From Mycobacterium vicinigordonae (GTDB lineage Bacteria; Actinomycetota; Actinomycetes; Mycobacteriales; Mycobacteriaceae): a stretch of 64,000 nucleotides of DNA. Positions 29,141 through 40,429 of this stretch are shown piece after piece. Within the stretch, counting starts at the first letter, position 1, and each line of letters begins with the position of its first letter. The DNA lies in the NCBI RefSeq assembly GCF_013466425.1, contig NZ_CP059165.1, positions 1,240,001-1,304,000 on the forward strand, given 5' to 3'. The notes beneath the pieces are model-generated. The model worked only from the letters and a program-made list of their open reading frames with translations. It ran no database searches and was not told the origin of the DNA. The translations under genes and the position numbers were made by a program.

Positions 29141-30052
29141 TCAATTAGGTTCCGCGACCGCATCCCTTATACGCCCGGCGATGTGTGCATACGCGCCCGC
29201 GGTCACATTGGTGGCAGAGGTCATGATGTTGTAACCGTGGTCAACCCCGGCAACTTCGAAGTACTCCACCAAAGCGCCTGATGCGTCCAGCTTTTCAGCG
29301 TATCGAAGGCCTTCCTCGCGCAGCCTGTCCTGCTCGGCCGTCACTATCAGCGCTGGCGCTATCCCGGCGATCTCGTCAGCGTTGCCGGCCCAGGCGGGAG
29401 AGGCGAGCCGGTCCCTGCGCTCGCCCGGGTCCGGGACGTATGCCGTGTCGAACAGCTCACCCATCCACGGCTTCAGGACGGCCCGGGACCCGATCGACGA
29501 TGGTTTGTCGCGGGTTGGCGTGACCAGATCCAGCGGAGCGTAGTGCAGCACCTGCAGGGCAATGCGGGGTGTGCCGTGCTCGAGTGCAAGCCGCGCCGCC
29601 GCCGCACTGAGGTTACCGCCGGCGCTTTGACCCCCGACGCACAACCGGCTGCCGTCCCAGTCCCGATCGGGCGCGGCGGCCCAGCACACGACATCGTAGA
29701 TCTGTTGCGGCGCAACCGGGAAACGGTGCTTTGGTGCCAGGAGATAGTCGGGATTGACCACCACGACGCCGACGTTAGCGGCGAGATAACGGCACCAGGG
29801 GTCGTCCTGCTCGGGGTGGCCGACCACGAACCCGCCGCCGTGCACATTGACGTAGACCGGCCGGCCTCGTGAACCCTCGGCGGGCCGGTACACCGTCGCA
29901 GACACCGGGCCGTACCGGGTCGGGATGCTCATCTTTGCGGTATGTCCGGGAATCTCGGGGAATCGAACGGCCTTCTTGGCCGCGGGGTTGATCGCGACCG
30001 CAACTAGCCGCGCCACGGCGTCGGCGACTAGCGGGGTGGACAACACGGACAT
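29141..30052 (-). CDS. HSL-family alpha/beta hydrolase (second esterase)
   Basis: A 303-residue esterase with HGGGFVVGHPE, NPDYLLAPKHRFP, nucleophile elbow GGQSAGGN, acid in TAEQDRLREEG and catalytic His in VDHGYN, all intact. The ATG at 30052 is chosen because AGGAG precedes it closely, while the longer open frame upstream enters the hairpin after whiB3. It is only distantly similar to the neighbouring esterase, so this is not a recent tandem duplication. It is read in the same direction as whiB3 but separated from it by a terminator-like hairpin. Confidence 0.93.
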   Translation of the reverse strand: MSVLSTPLVADAVARLVAVAINPAAKKAVRFPEIPGHTAKMSIPTRYGPVSATVYRPAEGSRGRPVYVNVHGGGFVVGHPEQDDPWCRYLAANVGVVVVNPDYLLAPKHRFPVAPQQIYDVVCWAAAPDRDWDGSRLCVGGQSAGGNLSAAAARLALEHGTPRIALQVLHYAPLDLVTPTRDKPSSIGSRAVLKPWMGELFDTAYVPDPGERRDRLASPAWAGNADEIAGIAPALIVTAEQDRLREEGLRYAEKLDASGALVEYFEVAGVDHGYNIMTSATNVTAGAYAHIAGRIRDAVAEPN

Positions 30053-30097
30053 AGGACTCCTCACGCAGATTGAACCAGGAGCCCGCTCGCCAAATGA

Positions 30098-30135
30098 ACG
30101 TAGGCCCGGAGGCGAACCGCACCCCGGGCCTACGT
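30098..30135 (-). terminator. Hairpin terminator downstream of whiB3
   Basis: A perfect 12-bp stem pairs ACGTAGGCCCGG (30098-30109) with CCGGGCCTACGT (30124-30135) around a 14-base loop. There is no strong U-tract, as is common for mycobacterial terminators. It lies between the whiB3 stop and the next minus-strand gene and marks the right edge of the accessory block. Confidence 0.8.
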
Positions 30136-30149
30136 AGCCTACGCAGCAA

Positions 30150-30458
30150 TCAGGCCGAGCGCCGGATACCGCGACCGCGTCCGATGGCGCCCTTGAGCAG
30201 CAGCTCGCGCTCGGACTCCGACAGGCCGCCCCACACCCCGTAGGGTTCACCGACATCGAGCGCGTGCGTACGGCACTCGTCGATCACCGGGCAGCGGCGG
30301 CACATCTCCTTGGCGCGTTGTTCCCGAAGCATGCGGGCGCGCCCACGCTCCCCATCGGGATGGAAGAACATCGATGAGTCGACACCCCGGCACAACCCCT
30401 GCAATTGCCAGTTCCAGATGTCGGCGTTGGGCCCAGGTAGCTGTTCCGGCTGTGGCAT
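30150..30458 (-). CDS. whiB3: Redox-responsive regulator WhiB3
   Basis: A 102-residue [4Fe-4S] Wbl protein that interacts with the primary sigma factor and tunes lipid anabolism and redox balance in mycobacteria. Four cysteines are present: one in LCRGVD, two in CRRCP and one in DECRTH. The G-V-W-G-G turn and the basic tail GRGRGIRRSA are also present. The protein starts MPQPEQLPGPNADIWNWQLQG, near-identical to H37Rv WhiB3 as I recall it, fixing the ATG at 30458. A long region without genes lies upstream and probably holds its promoter and 5' leader. Confidence 0.97.
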   Translation of the reverse strand: MPQPEQLPGPNADIWNWQLQGLCRGVDSSMFFHPDGERGRARMLREQRAKEMCRRCPVIDECRTHALDVGEPYGVWGGLSESERELLLKGAIGRGRGIRRSA

Positions 30459-30974
30459 TGCTGATTCCCTCTCTGCACGCCCCACCGAAGGGGCAGACCC
30501 GTAACAAACGCGAGTTGTGCAACTGAAATGGCAGTGGCGTCACCGATGACTACACCGAACACGGTAGACGCTAGGGCCGCTAACGAATTTCCGTCAATAG
30601 GCTCCGGATGTGATAAAAGACTACGTCGTTATAAGAGAATTAACTCGGCGTTCATCTATCCCCGCTTTGACGAAGACTAGGTATGCTAAACGTTCAAGAA
30701 CATTCCGGTGAAATCCCAGCTCAACGCACCTTTGTGGCGGAGTTGTGATTGGTACAGCAGCCACTGGGATTAATATTCTGGTAACACAGAAAGCACAAAC
30801 TTTTTACGAGTTCGGCAGCTTCTATCATGGTGAGTGAAACCCATTCCAGTTCCAGGTTCCGGACCGTCTTCGGGTTCTTTCGGGTGGTCCCCGCGCCGAT
30901 CGCGCGCGACGACGCTGACGCAAAGCGGCCAGCATCAGTTGCGCCGGTGGATCGGGCCGGGGTGAGCTATCTCG
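30459..30974. other. 516-base intergenic region between whiB3 and the Rv3415c-like gene
   Basis: This divergent gap is notably AT-richer than the flanking genes around 30560-30830, for example near TTATAAGAGAATTAACTCG. It should contain the whiB3 promoter and leader on the minus strand and a promoter for the Rv3415c-like gene on the plus strand. TTGACG at 30667 and TATGCT at 30682 are only nine bases apart, too close for a normal promoter. No gene or clear operator was found. Confidence 0.6.
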
Positions 30975-31808
30975 GTGACGGAAACCCTTGCGGCGATGGA
31001 CGCGACGCTGGCCGACGCCGCCTTCGGCACCGCGCCCGGCACCTGGCCGCTGCCGACTGCCACGACACCCGATCAGCTATGGCTGCGCGCTGTCGCCGCC
31101 GGCGGACAGGGCCGGTACGGCAGCGCCTATGCCGACTTGGCGCTGCTGCGCCGCGGGGTCGCATCCGGTTCACTGGCATCGCTGGCGCACAGCACGCACG
31201 GCTCCTTCCTGCGGCAGCTGGGCTGGCACACCCTGGCGCGTGGCTGGGACGGCCGCGCATTGGCGTTGGCCGGCCGCGATCCCGAAGCTCGGGCCGATGC
31301 GTTGGTCGGCCTGGCGGCCGACGCGCTGGGCGTCGGCCGATTCGCCGCCGCCCAGACCTTGCTGGCCCGCGCGGATGAGGCCGTGCACCAGGCCGAGTTG
31401 CCGGCACTGACGGCGGACCGCCTGGCCGTTCGCCGCGGTTGGGTCGGGGCGGAGCTGGCGATGGCCTCCGGCGACGGCCGGACCGCCGTGGAGCGCGCCG
31501 AGGACGCGCTCGCTCAAGCTTCGACCATGACCGGCCGATCGGCGCGACACCGGATCAAGAGTTCCGTCGTGCTCGCGGCCGCGCTGTGCGCTGCCGGCTG
31601 CGTCGAGCGGGCGCGTGACGTCGCGGAACAGGCCCTGCAGGCCGCCGAACAGCTGGGCTTGACACCACTTCGGTGGGCGCTGGCTTGCTTGCTGATGGAT
31701 ACCGGAAGAGTCACGGTTGGGGCACAAGGGCTGCCCGAACTGCTCGAAATTAGAGATATTTGCGCAGGTGAGGTGCAACGCGCCGGTGGCGTCTGGCGTA
31801 CCGCGTGA
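30975..31808 (+). CDS. Conserved hypothetical TPR-like protein (Rv3415c-like)
   Basis: A 277-residue protein that matches Rv3415c in start (TETLAAMDATLADAAFG), size and place upstream of sigD. It is almost entirely alpha-helical and Ala/Leu/Arg-rich with repeated ALAxAG-like helices, suggesting a tetratricopeptide-type scaffold. There is no signal peptide or membrane helix. The GTG at 30975 is used to match the known N-terminus. It is 56 bases upstream of sigD and may share its transcript. Function unknown. Confidence 0.83.
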   Translation: MTETLAAMDATLADAAFGTAPGTWPLPTATTPDQLWLRAVAAGGQGRYGSAYADLALLRRGVASGSLASLAHSTHGSFLRQLGWHTLARGWDGRALALAGRDPEARADALVGLAADALGVGRFAAAQTLLARADEAVHQAELPALTADRLAVRRGWVGAELAMASGDGRTAVERAEDALAQASTMTGRSARHRIKSSVVLAAALCAAGCVERARDVAEQALQAAEQLGLTPLRWALACLLMDTGRVTVGAQGLPELLEIRDICAGEVQRAGGVWRTA

Positions 31809-31864
31809 AATTCAGTCCTGCCGTAACTACCGACCAGCGAGTTAGCCCGGGATGAGTCCCGTTC

Positions 31865-32464
31865 GTGACTTTGGAGAAACCACCGTCGATGACAATGCAG
31901 GGAGAACGTCTCGACGCCGTGGTCGGTCAGGCCGCCGCAGGGGACCGGAATGCGCTTCGGGAGGTGCTGGAGACCATCCGCCCGATCGTCGTCCGCTACT
32001 GCCGGGCGCGCGTCGGCACGGTTGAACGGAGTGGATTGTCAGCAGATGACGTGGCACAGGAGGTGTGCTTGGCCACCATAACGGCGCTGCCGCGCTATCG
32101 GGACCGAGGACGCCCGTTCCTGGCCTTCCTGTACGGCATCGCAGCACACAAAGTTGCCGACGCACATCGCGCCGCCGGTCGGGACCTCGCGTACCCCACC
32201 GAAGTGGTTCCCGAGCGCCGCTCGCACGACGCCGGCCCCGAACAGATGGCGATCGAGGCCGACTCGGTCACCCGGATGAACGAGTTACTCGAGACGCTGC
32301 CGGCTAAGCAGCGCGAGATCCTGATCCTGCGTGTGGTTGTCGGCCTGAGCGCCGAGGAGACGGCCGCGGCGGTCGGCAGTACCACGGGAGCAGTCCGGGT
32401 GGCTCAACACCGCGCCCTTCAACGGTTGAAGGACGAAATTGTCGCGGCAGGTGACTATGCGTAA
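31865..32464 (+). CDS. sigD: ECF RNA polymerase sigma factor SigD
   Basis: A 199-residue ECF sigma factor. Region 2 is seen in LSADDVAQEVCLATITALPRY with GRPFLAFLYGIAAHKVADAHR; region 4 is LPAKQREILILRVVVGLSAEETAAAVGSTTGAVRVAQHRAL, with a helix-turn-helix. It is closely similar to M. tuberculosis SigD, which serves in late growth, starvation and lipid/chaperone expression. Start: GTG at 31865; an ATG at 31889 is the alternative if the first eight residues are not translated. It overlaps its anti-sigma gene by eight bases. Confidence 0.95.
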   Translation: MTLEKPPSMTMQGERLDAVVGQAAAGDRNALREVLETIRPIVVRYCRARVGTVERSGLSADDVAQEVCLATITALPRYRDRGRPFLAFLYGIAAHKVADAHRAAGRDLAYPTEVVPERRSHDAGPEQMAIEADSVTRMNELLETLPAKQREILILRVVVGLSAEETAAAVGSTTGAVRVAQHRALQRLKDEIVAAGDYA

Positions 32465-33452
32465 TCACAGATCCGATTTCACCCGCGGCGACCAGGCCGC
32501 GCTGGACGAGGTCGCCCAGACCGACCTACTGCTGGACGCGCTGGCCGTTCGCGCCGAGGCCGAACTCTCCGCCGTCGCCGACTTCGAAGACCGGGCGCTG
32601 GCCGAACTGCTCGGCGACTGGCGCGACGACCTGAGATGGCCACCGGCCAGCGCGCTGGTATCCCAGGAAGACGCCGAAGACGCGCTGCGCCAAGGGATGT
32701 CGCAGCCCCGCCGCGGCGGGCGCGGGCTGGCGGCGGTCGGATCGGTGGCCGCGACCCTGCTGGCGCTCAGCGGGTTCGGTGCCGTGGTGGCCGATGCCAA
32801 GCCTGGCGACCTGCTCTATGGCCTGCACGCGATGATGTTCAACGAGCCCAGGGTCAGCGACGACCAGATCGTGTTGTCCGCCAAGGCGGATCTGGCGAGG
32901 GTCGAACAGATGATCGCTCAGGGCCAGTGGGATCAGGCGCAGAATCAGCTGGCCGAGGTGAGTACCACGTTGCAGGGCGTCAACGATCGCGGACGCAAGC
33001 AGGGTCTGCTGGCGGAAGTGAACCAGCTCAACACCAAGCTGGAAAAGCGTGAGCCGAAGGCCACTGCGCCGGCGGCGTCGCCAGACCCGGCGCTAGCCAT
33101 CCCGAGCGTCCCCGGCGGTCTCCCGGGCAACACGCTCACGCCGCCGCTGGCGCCCGTGCCTGGGACGAATCCGGCCACTCCCACCCCGTCGGCTAGCGCA
33201 ACCGTCCCAACGGTTCCGTCGGTGACGACGACGAAACCGCCCAGGCTTTCGTCCACGACGCCGTCACCCAGCCAGACCAGTCCAATGCCCTCGTCCCCCT
33301 CGACGACACCACCTTCCAAAGGTAAGACAAAACCGGGCAGGTCGACCTCGCCCAATTCGGGGGCGGCGGGGCCGGGTTCACCGGCGCCGACCTCTGGGCC
33401 GGTGGGCCCCTCGGGGACGGGGACACCGTTCCCAACCGGCTCCACGCCCTGA
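32457..33452 (+). CDS. rsdA: Anti-sigma-D factor RsdA
   Basis: A 331-residue single-pass membrane protein. The cytoplasmic N-terminus (LLLDALAVRAEAELS... LRWPPASALVSQEDAEDAL) is the SigD-binding region, followed by one membrane span near residues 88-110 (LAAVGSVAATLLALSGFGAVVADA-type) and a conserved external helical part. The last 140 residues are a Pro/Ser/Thr-rich tail. RsdA releases SigD after regulated turnover by ClpC1P2 in M. tuberculosis. The ATG at 32457 overlaps the sigD stop by eight bases, so synthesis is coupled. The Pro-rich tail looks longer than the H37Rv one as I recall it. Confidence 0.93.
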   Translation: MRNHRSDFTRGDQAALDEVAQTDLLLDALAVRAEAELSAVADFEDRALAELLGDWRDDLRWPPASALVSQEDAEDALRQGMSQPRRGGRGLAAVGSVAATLLALSGFGAVVADAKPGDLLYGLHAMMFNEPRVSDDQIVLSAKADLARVEQMIAQGQWDQAQNQLAEVSTTLQGVNDRGRKQGLLAEVNQLNTKLEKREPKATAPAASPDPALAIPSVPGGLPGNTLTPPLAPVPGTNPATPTPSASATVPTVPSVTTTKPPRLSSTTPSPSQTSPMPSSPSTTPPSKGKTKPGRSTSPNSGAAGPGSPAPTSGPVGPSGTGTPFPTGSTP

Positions 33453-33698
33453 CCTAGCAGCCGCCCAGCGCGCCGCACGAAATGCGGTGGAGTGCGCCTT
33501 CAGTGAATACGAAGAATATTCCCAGGTTCGATTGTAGTTATTTGCACCGCGGCTGACTATCCTTGCCGTTGTCGACTGGGTCAGCGCAATTCGATGGGCC
33601 TTTCAGGCCGAACGAACAGCCTTTTCGTTCGGAATCTGCTTGGCGAGGGGTATGGCCTTGAGCAAATTCGTTGTGCACCTTGAGAGAATTGGCCGGCA

Positions 33699-35303
33699 GT
33701 GACCGCTCCGGTCTGGATGGCCGTGCCGCCGGAAGTGCATTCGGCGCTGCTGAGCAGCGGACCAGGCCCTGCCTCGTTGCTTGCTGCGGCACAAGCCTGG
33801 AGTTCGCTCAGTGTCGAATACGCGCAGGCGGCCGACGAACTCAGTGGGCTGGTGGGTACGGTCCAGGCCACTGCTTGGGAGGGTCCTAGCGCCACGGCCT
33901 ATGCCCTGAGCCACGGACCGTTCGTCGCCTGGCTGCTGCAGGCCAGCGCCGATGCCGCCACCCACGCTGCCCAGCAGCAGGTCGCGGCCGCAGCCTATGC
34001 CGCGGCGCTGGCCACAATGCCGACTCTGGCCGAACTAGCGGCCAATCATGCTGTTCACGCGGCCTTGGTGGCGACAAATTTCTTCGGGCTCAACACGATC
34101 CCGATCGCGCTGAACGAGGCCGACTATGCCCGGATGTGGATCCAGGCAGCTACCACCATGAGCGTCTACCAGGGTGTGTCGGCGGCGTCGGTGGCCGCGT
34201 CGCCGCGGACCGAGCCGGCACCCCAGATCATGAAATCCGACCTGAACGGCGGCGGCATGCACGGCAACTCCGGCATGGGCGGTGGCTCAGGCATGGGGAA
34301 GATGCCGGGCATGGGTACCACCTTGCCCGCCACCCCCGAGCAGTGGTTGCAGGCAATTTTCCCTCCGCAATTCAATCCGTTTTCGCCGGGTTCATTCCAG
34401 ATGATGCAGCCGAGTTTGTCGACATTCATTCCCCGGGCTGAAGCGATGCTTTCGCTTTATGCGAACAATCCGGAACAATTAGTGGAAGCCGTATTTCTAC
34501 TGGGAACCCAGTTTGTGGTGCACCGCACGCTTTATTTGACCTGGATCCTCCTGCAGAACCCCGCTCTGTTGCCCGCGTTCGTCAGCGCTAATCCGATTTA
34601 CTCGGTCGGTTTGATGACGCCGCTGGCGGCTGTCCCCGCTGCGGGAATCGGCGGTGCGTCTGGGCTGGCCGGCCTGGCCGCGGTCGCGCCGAGTCCCGTC
34701 GCGCTGGCTCCCGCGGCGGCACCGCTCAACGTGCCGCCGGGCGGCATCCCGCCCGGTACACCCAGTCCCGCATCACTGTTCGCGCAGGCACCGGGACCGG
34801 CACCGGGCCCGGTGCCGGTGGCCTCCGCCTCGGCCATGCCACCCGGTGCGTCGACTCCGCCGCCGATCACCGGCCCGACAGCTGCGGCGGGCGCCCATAG
34901 CGGTATCAGCGCATACCTGGTGGGAGACCTAGGCGTGCAATCCAAGCCGCATATCCGCGGCCGGACCGCTGCGCAAGCACCTGAGGCCGCCCCGACGCCG
35001 GCTGCACCAGTGGCTGTCGACCGAAAACAGACGTTGCGGCAGGACCGGGCGGTGTCGAGTCGGATCGATCGCGGCTACCGTTATGAATTCCTCGATCCCT
35101 GCGCTGAGGGCGACGACACCGGGGCTGCGACCGCGTCATATCCCGCTACGCAGGCAGCGGGACCGATGGGGTTTGCGGGTGCCGCACCAAGGACGGTCCC
35201 GCACGCTCAGGGCCTCGTAGAATTGGCCGGTGACGGATTCGGCAGCGGACCGATTATCCCCATGATCCCGGGCGGCTGGCACTCCGACCAGCAGACACCG
35301 TGA
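33699..35303 (+). CDS. PPE family protein, PPW subfamily
   Basis: A 534-residue PPE protein. The N-terminal domain of about 175 residues begins [18 protein letters not shown] with Pro-Pro-Glu at residues 10-12 and carries the W-x-G-like turn [11 protein letters not shown]. The C-terminus has a PPW-type domain: [17 protein letters not shown] and the closing [14 protein letters not shown]. Between them is a Met/Gly-rich linker (residues 187-205) and a Pro/Ala-rich region. PPE proteins are exported by ESX systems usually with a PE partner; no PE gene is adjacent here. It sits between rsdA and the DUF5319 gene, where I recall none in H37Rv. GTG or ATG start ambiguity is small. Confidence 0.92.
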   Translation: MTAPVWMAVPPEVHSALLSSGPGPASLLAAAQAWSSLSVEYAQAADELSGLVGTVQATAWEGPSATAYALSHGPFVAWLLQASADAATHAAQQQVAAAAYAAALATMPTLAELAANHAVHAALVATNFFGLNTIPIALNEADYARMWIQAATTMSVYQGVSAASVAASPRTEPAPQIMKSDLNGGGMHGNSGMGGGSGMGKMPGMGTTLPATPEQWLQAIFPPQFNPFSPGSFQMMQPSLSTFIPRAEAMLSLYANNPEQLVEAVFLLGTQFVVHRTLYLTWILLQNPALLPAFVSANPIYSVGLMTPLAAVPAAGIGGASGLAGLAAVAPSPVALAPAAAPLNVPPGGIPPGTPSPASLFAQAPGPAPGPVPVASASAMPPGASTPPPITGPTAAAGAHSGISAYLVGDLGVQSKPHIRGRTAAQAPEAAPTPAAPVAVDRKQTLRQDRAVSSRIDRGYRYEFLDPCAEGDDTGAATASYPATQAAGPMGFAGAAPRTVPHAQGLVELAGDGFGSGPIIPMIPGGWHSDQQTP

Positions 35304-35307
35304 CCGC

Positions 35308-35727
35308 TTAGAGGTGGCGGCGGAATCCGTCAGCGTCCGACGTCGCCTCATTGAGCGACGCGTCAGCGTATCCGCGGCAGTAATCCCACGTGACGTAGGC
35401 GTCCGGCTCGGGGTCGTAGGCCGGCTCGTGTGGGCGGACCGTACCGTCGATGAGTAGTTGAAGCAGGTTGGCGCGCAGCATGTCCCAGTCGTGGTAGTGG
35501 TCCTGCTGACATTCGTCGCAGCACACTACGAGTCCGCGGATTCCTTTGTGCGCCAACAACGCTTCGTAAACGGCGAGGTCGGCCAGGTCGGCCTCGACCG
35601 CCATCCGCTCCTGCTGATCCAGCGGCTGACCAGGCTCTACGGCATCCAGCGCCGCCGACGGGTCCATCGGATCGTCCGCGAAAGGGTCGGGTGGCAAACC
35701 CGGTGGGAGGCGGTCACGCACCCCCAT
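35308..35727 (-). CDS. Conserved hypothetical protein, DUF5319 family (Rv3412-like)
   Basis: A 139-residue acidic protein matching Rv3412. A zinc-finger-like cluster CCDECQQDHYHDW suggests metal binding through three Cys and two His. The end reads DYCRGYADASLNEA. It is divergent from guaB2 and convergent with the PPE gene, four bases from it. The ATG at 35727 is at the family start (MGVRDRLPPGLPPDPFADDP). Its function is unknown to me. Confidence 0.88.
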   Translation of the reverse strand: MGVRDRLPPGLPPDPFADDPMDPSAALDAVEPGQPLDQQERMAVEADLADLAVYEALLAHKGIRGLVVCCDECQQDHYHDWDMLRANLLQLLIDGTVRPHEPAYDPEPDAYVTWDYCRGYADASLNEATSDADGFRRHL

Positions 35728-35729
35728 AG

Positions 35730-37475
<1,746 letters not shown>

Positions 37476-37489
37476 ATAGCGAACTGGCC

Positions 37490-38617
37490 ATGGTCGAGAT
37501 CGGCATGGGCCGCAATGCCCGTCGCACCTATGAACTCAGTGAGATCAATATCGTGCCCTCGCGGCGTACCCGCTCGTCGCAAGACGTGTCCACCGCGTGG
37601 CAGCTCGACGCCTACCGGTTCGAGATCCCGGTGCTGGCCCACCCGACGGATGCCCTGGTGTCGCCGGAGTTCGCCATCGAGCTGGGTCGCCTCGGCGGGC
37701 TGGCCGTGCTCAACGGCGAGGGGTTGATCGGCCGGCACGCCGATGTGCGGGCCAAGATCGCTCAGCTGGTCGAGGCCGCGAGCAAGGAGCCCGAGCCGTC
37801 GGCGGCGATCCGGCTGTTGCAGGAACTGCACGCCGTCCCGCTGGATCCCGACTTGCTCGGCGCCGCGGTGGCCCGCATTCGCGAGGCCGGCGTCACCACC
37901 GCGGTGCGGGTCAGCCCGCAGAACGCGCAGGCGTTGACGCCGGTGCTGGTTCAGGCCGGCATCGACCTGCTGGTGATTCAGGGAACCATTGTCTCGGCCG
38001 AACGGGTGGCCCGCGATGGTGAGCCGCTGAACTTGAAGAGCTTCATCTCCGAACTGGACATCCCCGTCGTCGCCGGCGGTGTGCAGGACCACCGCACCGC
38101 GCTGCACCTGATGCGTACCGGCGCGGCCGGCGTCATCGTCGGCTACGGTGCCACCAGGGGAGTGACCACCACCGACGAGGTGCTGGGCATCAGCGTGCCG
38201 ATGGCCACCGCGATTGCCGACGCCGCCGCCGCCCGGCGGGAATATCTCGACGAGACCGGCGGCCGCTATGTACACGTCCTGGCCGACGGTGACATTCATA
38301 CCTCGGGTGAACTGGCCAAAGCCATCGCCTGCGGCGCGGACGCGGTGATGCTGGGCACGCCGCTGGCCGAGGCTGCCGAGGCCTTGGGCGAGGGCTGGTT
38401 CTGGCCGTCGGCCGCCGCACATCCGTCGTTGCCGCGCGGGGCGCTGCTGCAGATCGCCGTCGGCGAGCGCTCGACGTTGGAGCGGGTGCTCAACGGTCCC
38501 TCCGACGACCCCTTCGGCACCTTAAACCTGGTCGGTGGACTGCGCCGCGCGATGGCGAAGGCCGGTTACTGTGACCTCAAAGAGTTTCAGAAGGTGGGTC
38601 TCACCGTCGGGGCGTGA
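37490..38617 (+). CDS. guaB3: IMPDH-family protein GuaB3
   Basis: A 375-residue IMPDH/GMPR paralogue without CBS domains. It starts MVEIGMGR and keeps RTRSSQDVSTAWQLDAYRFEIPV and the glycine/phosphate loops, but lacks the IMPDH catalytic Cys loop (no GSIC motif), so it is not expected to replace GuaB2. Mycobacterial GuaB3 has no established IMPDH activity as far as I know. The ATG at 37490 gives the H37Rv length; a GTG at 37472 overlapping the guaB2 stop would add six residues. It is in an operon with guaB2. Confidence 0.93.
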   Translation: MVEIGMGRNARRTYELSEINIVPSRRTRSSQDVSTAWQLDAYRFEIPVLAHPTDALVSPEFAIELGRLGGLAVLNGEGLIGRHADVRAKIAQLVEAASKEPEPSAAIRLLQELHAVPLDPDLLGAAVARIREAGVTTAVRVSPQNAQALTPVLVQAGIDLLVIQGTIVSAERVARDGEPLNLKSFISELDIPVVAGGVQDHRTALHLMRTGAAGVIVGYGATRGVTTTDEVLGISVPMATAIADAAAARREYLDETGGRYVHVLADGDIHTSGELAKAIACGADAVMLGTPLAEAAEALGEGWFWPSAAAHPSLPRGALLQIAVGERSTLERVLNGPSDDPFGTLNLVGGLRRAMAKAGYCDLKEFQKVGLTVGA

Positions 38618-38692
38618 GTGACCCGGCTCGCCCGGAGCGACTTAGGGGTGGCTCACTGATTGCCGCCTTGTAAAGCGGGTCATACTGCACCG

Positions 38693-40429
38693 ATGAAGCC
38701 GGAGTACGACGTCCTGATTATCGGTTCAGGTTTCGGGGGGAGTGTCAGCGCGCTGCGCCTTACCGAAAAGGGTTACCGGGTCGGCGTGCTGGAGGCGGGA
38801 CGCCGCTACGCCGACGAAGATTTCGCCAAAACCTCATGGAACCTGCGCAAATTCTTGTGGGCGCCCAGGTTGGGCTGTTACGGGATCCAGCGCATCCACC
38901 CGCTGAAGAACGTGATGATCCTGGCCGGCGCCGGGGTGGGCGGTGGATCGCTGAACTACGCCAACACCCTCTACATCCCGCCGGAACCTTTCTTCAACGA
39001 CCAGCAGTGGAAACACATCACCGACTGGCGCGACGAATTGATGCCGCATTACCAGCAGGCGCAACGGATGCTGGGCGTCGTGCAGAACCCGACCTTCACC
39101 GACGCCGACCGCATCTTCAAAGAGGTCGCCGACGAGATGGGTTGCGGTGACACTTGGGTGCCCACACCGGTCGGGGTGTTCTTCGGCCCAGACGGGACCA
39201 AGGCTCCCGGTGTGACGGTGCCCGACCCGTATTTCGGCGGTGCCGGGCCCGCCCGCACCGGCTGCCTGGAATGCGGGTGCTGCATGACCGGCTGCCGGCA
39301 CGGCGCCAAGAATACGCTGCTGAAAAACTACCTCGGTCTAGCGGAATCCGCTGGCGCCGAGGTGATTCCGATGACGACGGTGAAAGGGTTCGAACAGCGC
39401 GGCGACGGATTGTGGGAGGTCAAGACCGTACGCACCGGCAGTTGGTTGCGCCGCGACAAGCGCACCTACACCGCGGCACATCTGATCCTGGCCGCCGGCA
39501 CCTGGGGCACTCAGCATTTGTTGTTCAGGATGCGCGACAAGGGCAAGTTGCCGCGCATCTCTGAGCGGCTGGGCGTGCTGACCCGGACCAACTCCGAATC
39601 CATCGTCGGTGCGGCGACCCTGGACGTGAATCCGGATCTGGACCTGACCCACGGCGTGGCGATCACCTCGTCGATCCACCCAACACCCGACACTCACGTC
39701 GAGCCGGTGCGGTACGGCAAGGGCTCCAACGCGATGGGGTTGCTGCAAACCCTGATGACCGATGGCGCCGGCCCGGAGGGGACTGACGTGCCGCGCTGGC
39801 GGCAGCTACTCAACCAGGCCGACGAGGATCCGAAGAGGTTGCTGCGGTTGCTCTATCCCAGGCAGTGGAGTGAGCGCACCGTAATCGCACTGGTGATGCA
39901 GCATCTGGATAATTCGATCACCACGTTCACCAAGCGCGGCAAGCTCGGCATACGTTGGTATTCGAGCAAGCAGGGCCACGGCGAGCCGAACCCGACCTGG
40001 ATTCCGATCGGCAACCAGGTGACACGCCGCATCGCCGAGAAGATCGACGGGGTGGCCGGTGGCACCTGGGGTGAGCTGTTCAATATTCCGCTCACCGCCC
40101 ACTTCCTGGGCGGCGCGGCGATCGGAGACAGCCCCGCCAACGGCGTGATCGACCCGTATCACCGGGTCTACGGTTACCCCACGCTATTCGTCGTCGACGG
40201 GGCTGCGATCTCGGCGAACCTGGGCGTCAACCCGTCGCTATCGATTGCGGCACAGGCCGAGCGGGCCGCGTCGCTCTGGCCGAACAAGGGTCAGAACGAC
40301 GATCGGCCCCTCCAGGGTGACGACTACCGGCGGTTGGAGCCGGTTGCACCGGAGCATCCGGTGGTGCCCGCGGACGCGCCCGGGGCGTTGCGGTGGCTGC
40401 CGATCGATCCGGTCAGCAAGACGGGTTAG
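38693..40429 (+). CDS. choD: Cholesterol oxidase-type GMC flavoprotein ChoD
   Basis: A 578-residue GMC-family flavoprotein. The FAD-binding Rossmann motif is [15 protein letters not shown] at the N-terminus, with [16 protein letters not shown] (GMC-type flavin region) next. The C-terminus has the FAD-binding block [23 protein letters not shown]. It matches Rv3409c in size. It also contains a cysteine-rich stretch ([17 protein letters not shown]) resembling a ferredoxin-type cluster motif, characteristic of this subgroup. Whether it oxidises cholesterol is debated, since the main 3beta-hydroxysteroid oxidation in mycobacteria uses other enzymes. It ends in a four-base convergent overlap with the dioxygenase gene. 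Confidence 0.95.
   Translation: MKPEYDVLIIGSGFGGSVSALRLTEKGYRVGVLEAGRRYADEDFAKTSWNLRKFLWAPRLGCYGIQRIHPLKNVMILAGAGVGGGSLNYANTLYIPPEPFFNDQQWKHITDWRDELMPHYQQAQRMLGVVQNPTFTDADRIFKEVADEMGCGDTWVPTPVGVFFGPDGTKAPGVTVPDPYFGGAGPARTGCLECGCCMTGCRHGAKNTLLKNYLGLAESAGAEVIPMTTVKGFEQRGDGLWEVKTVRTGSWLRRDKRTYTAAHLILAAGTWGTQHLLFRMRDKGKLPRISERLGVLTRTNSESIVGAATLDVNPDLDLTHGVAITSSIHPTPDTHVEPVRYGKGSNAMGLLQTLMTDGAGPEGTDVPRWRQLLNQADEDPKRLLRLLYPRQWSERTVIALVMQHLDNSITTFTKRGKLGIRWYSSKQGHGEPNPTWIPIGNQVTRRIAEKIDGVAGGTWGELFNIPLTAHFLGGAAIGDSPANGVIDPYHRVYGYPTLFVVDGAAISANLGVNPSLSIAAQAERAASLWPNKGQNDDRPLQGDDYRRLEPVAPEHPVVPADAPGALRWLPIDPVSKTG

Noticed and set aside
30667..30687. Sigma-70-like promoter TTGACG ... TATGCT
   Set aside because: The spacer is only nine bases, not the 16-18 needed.
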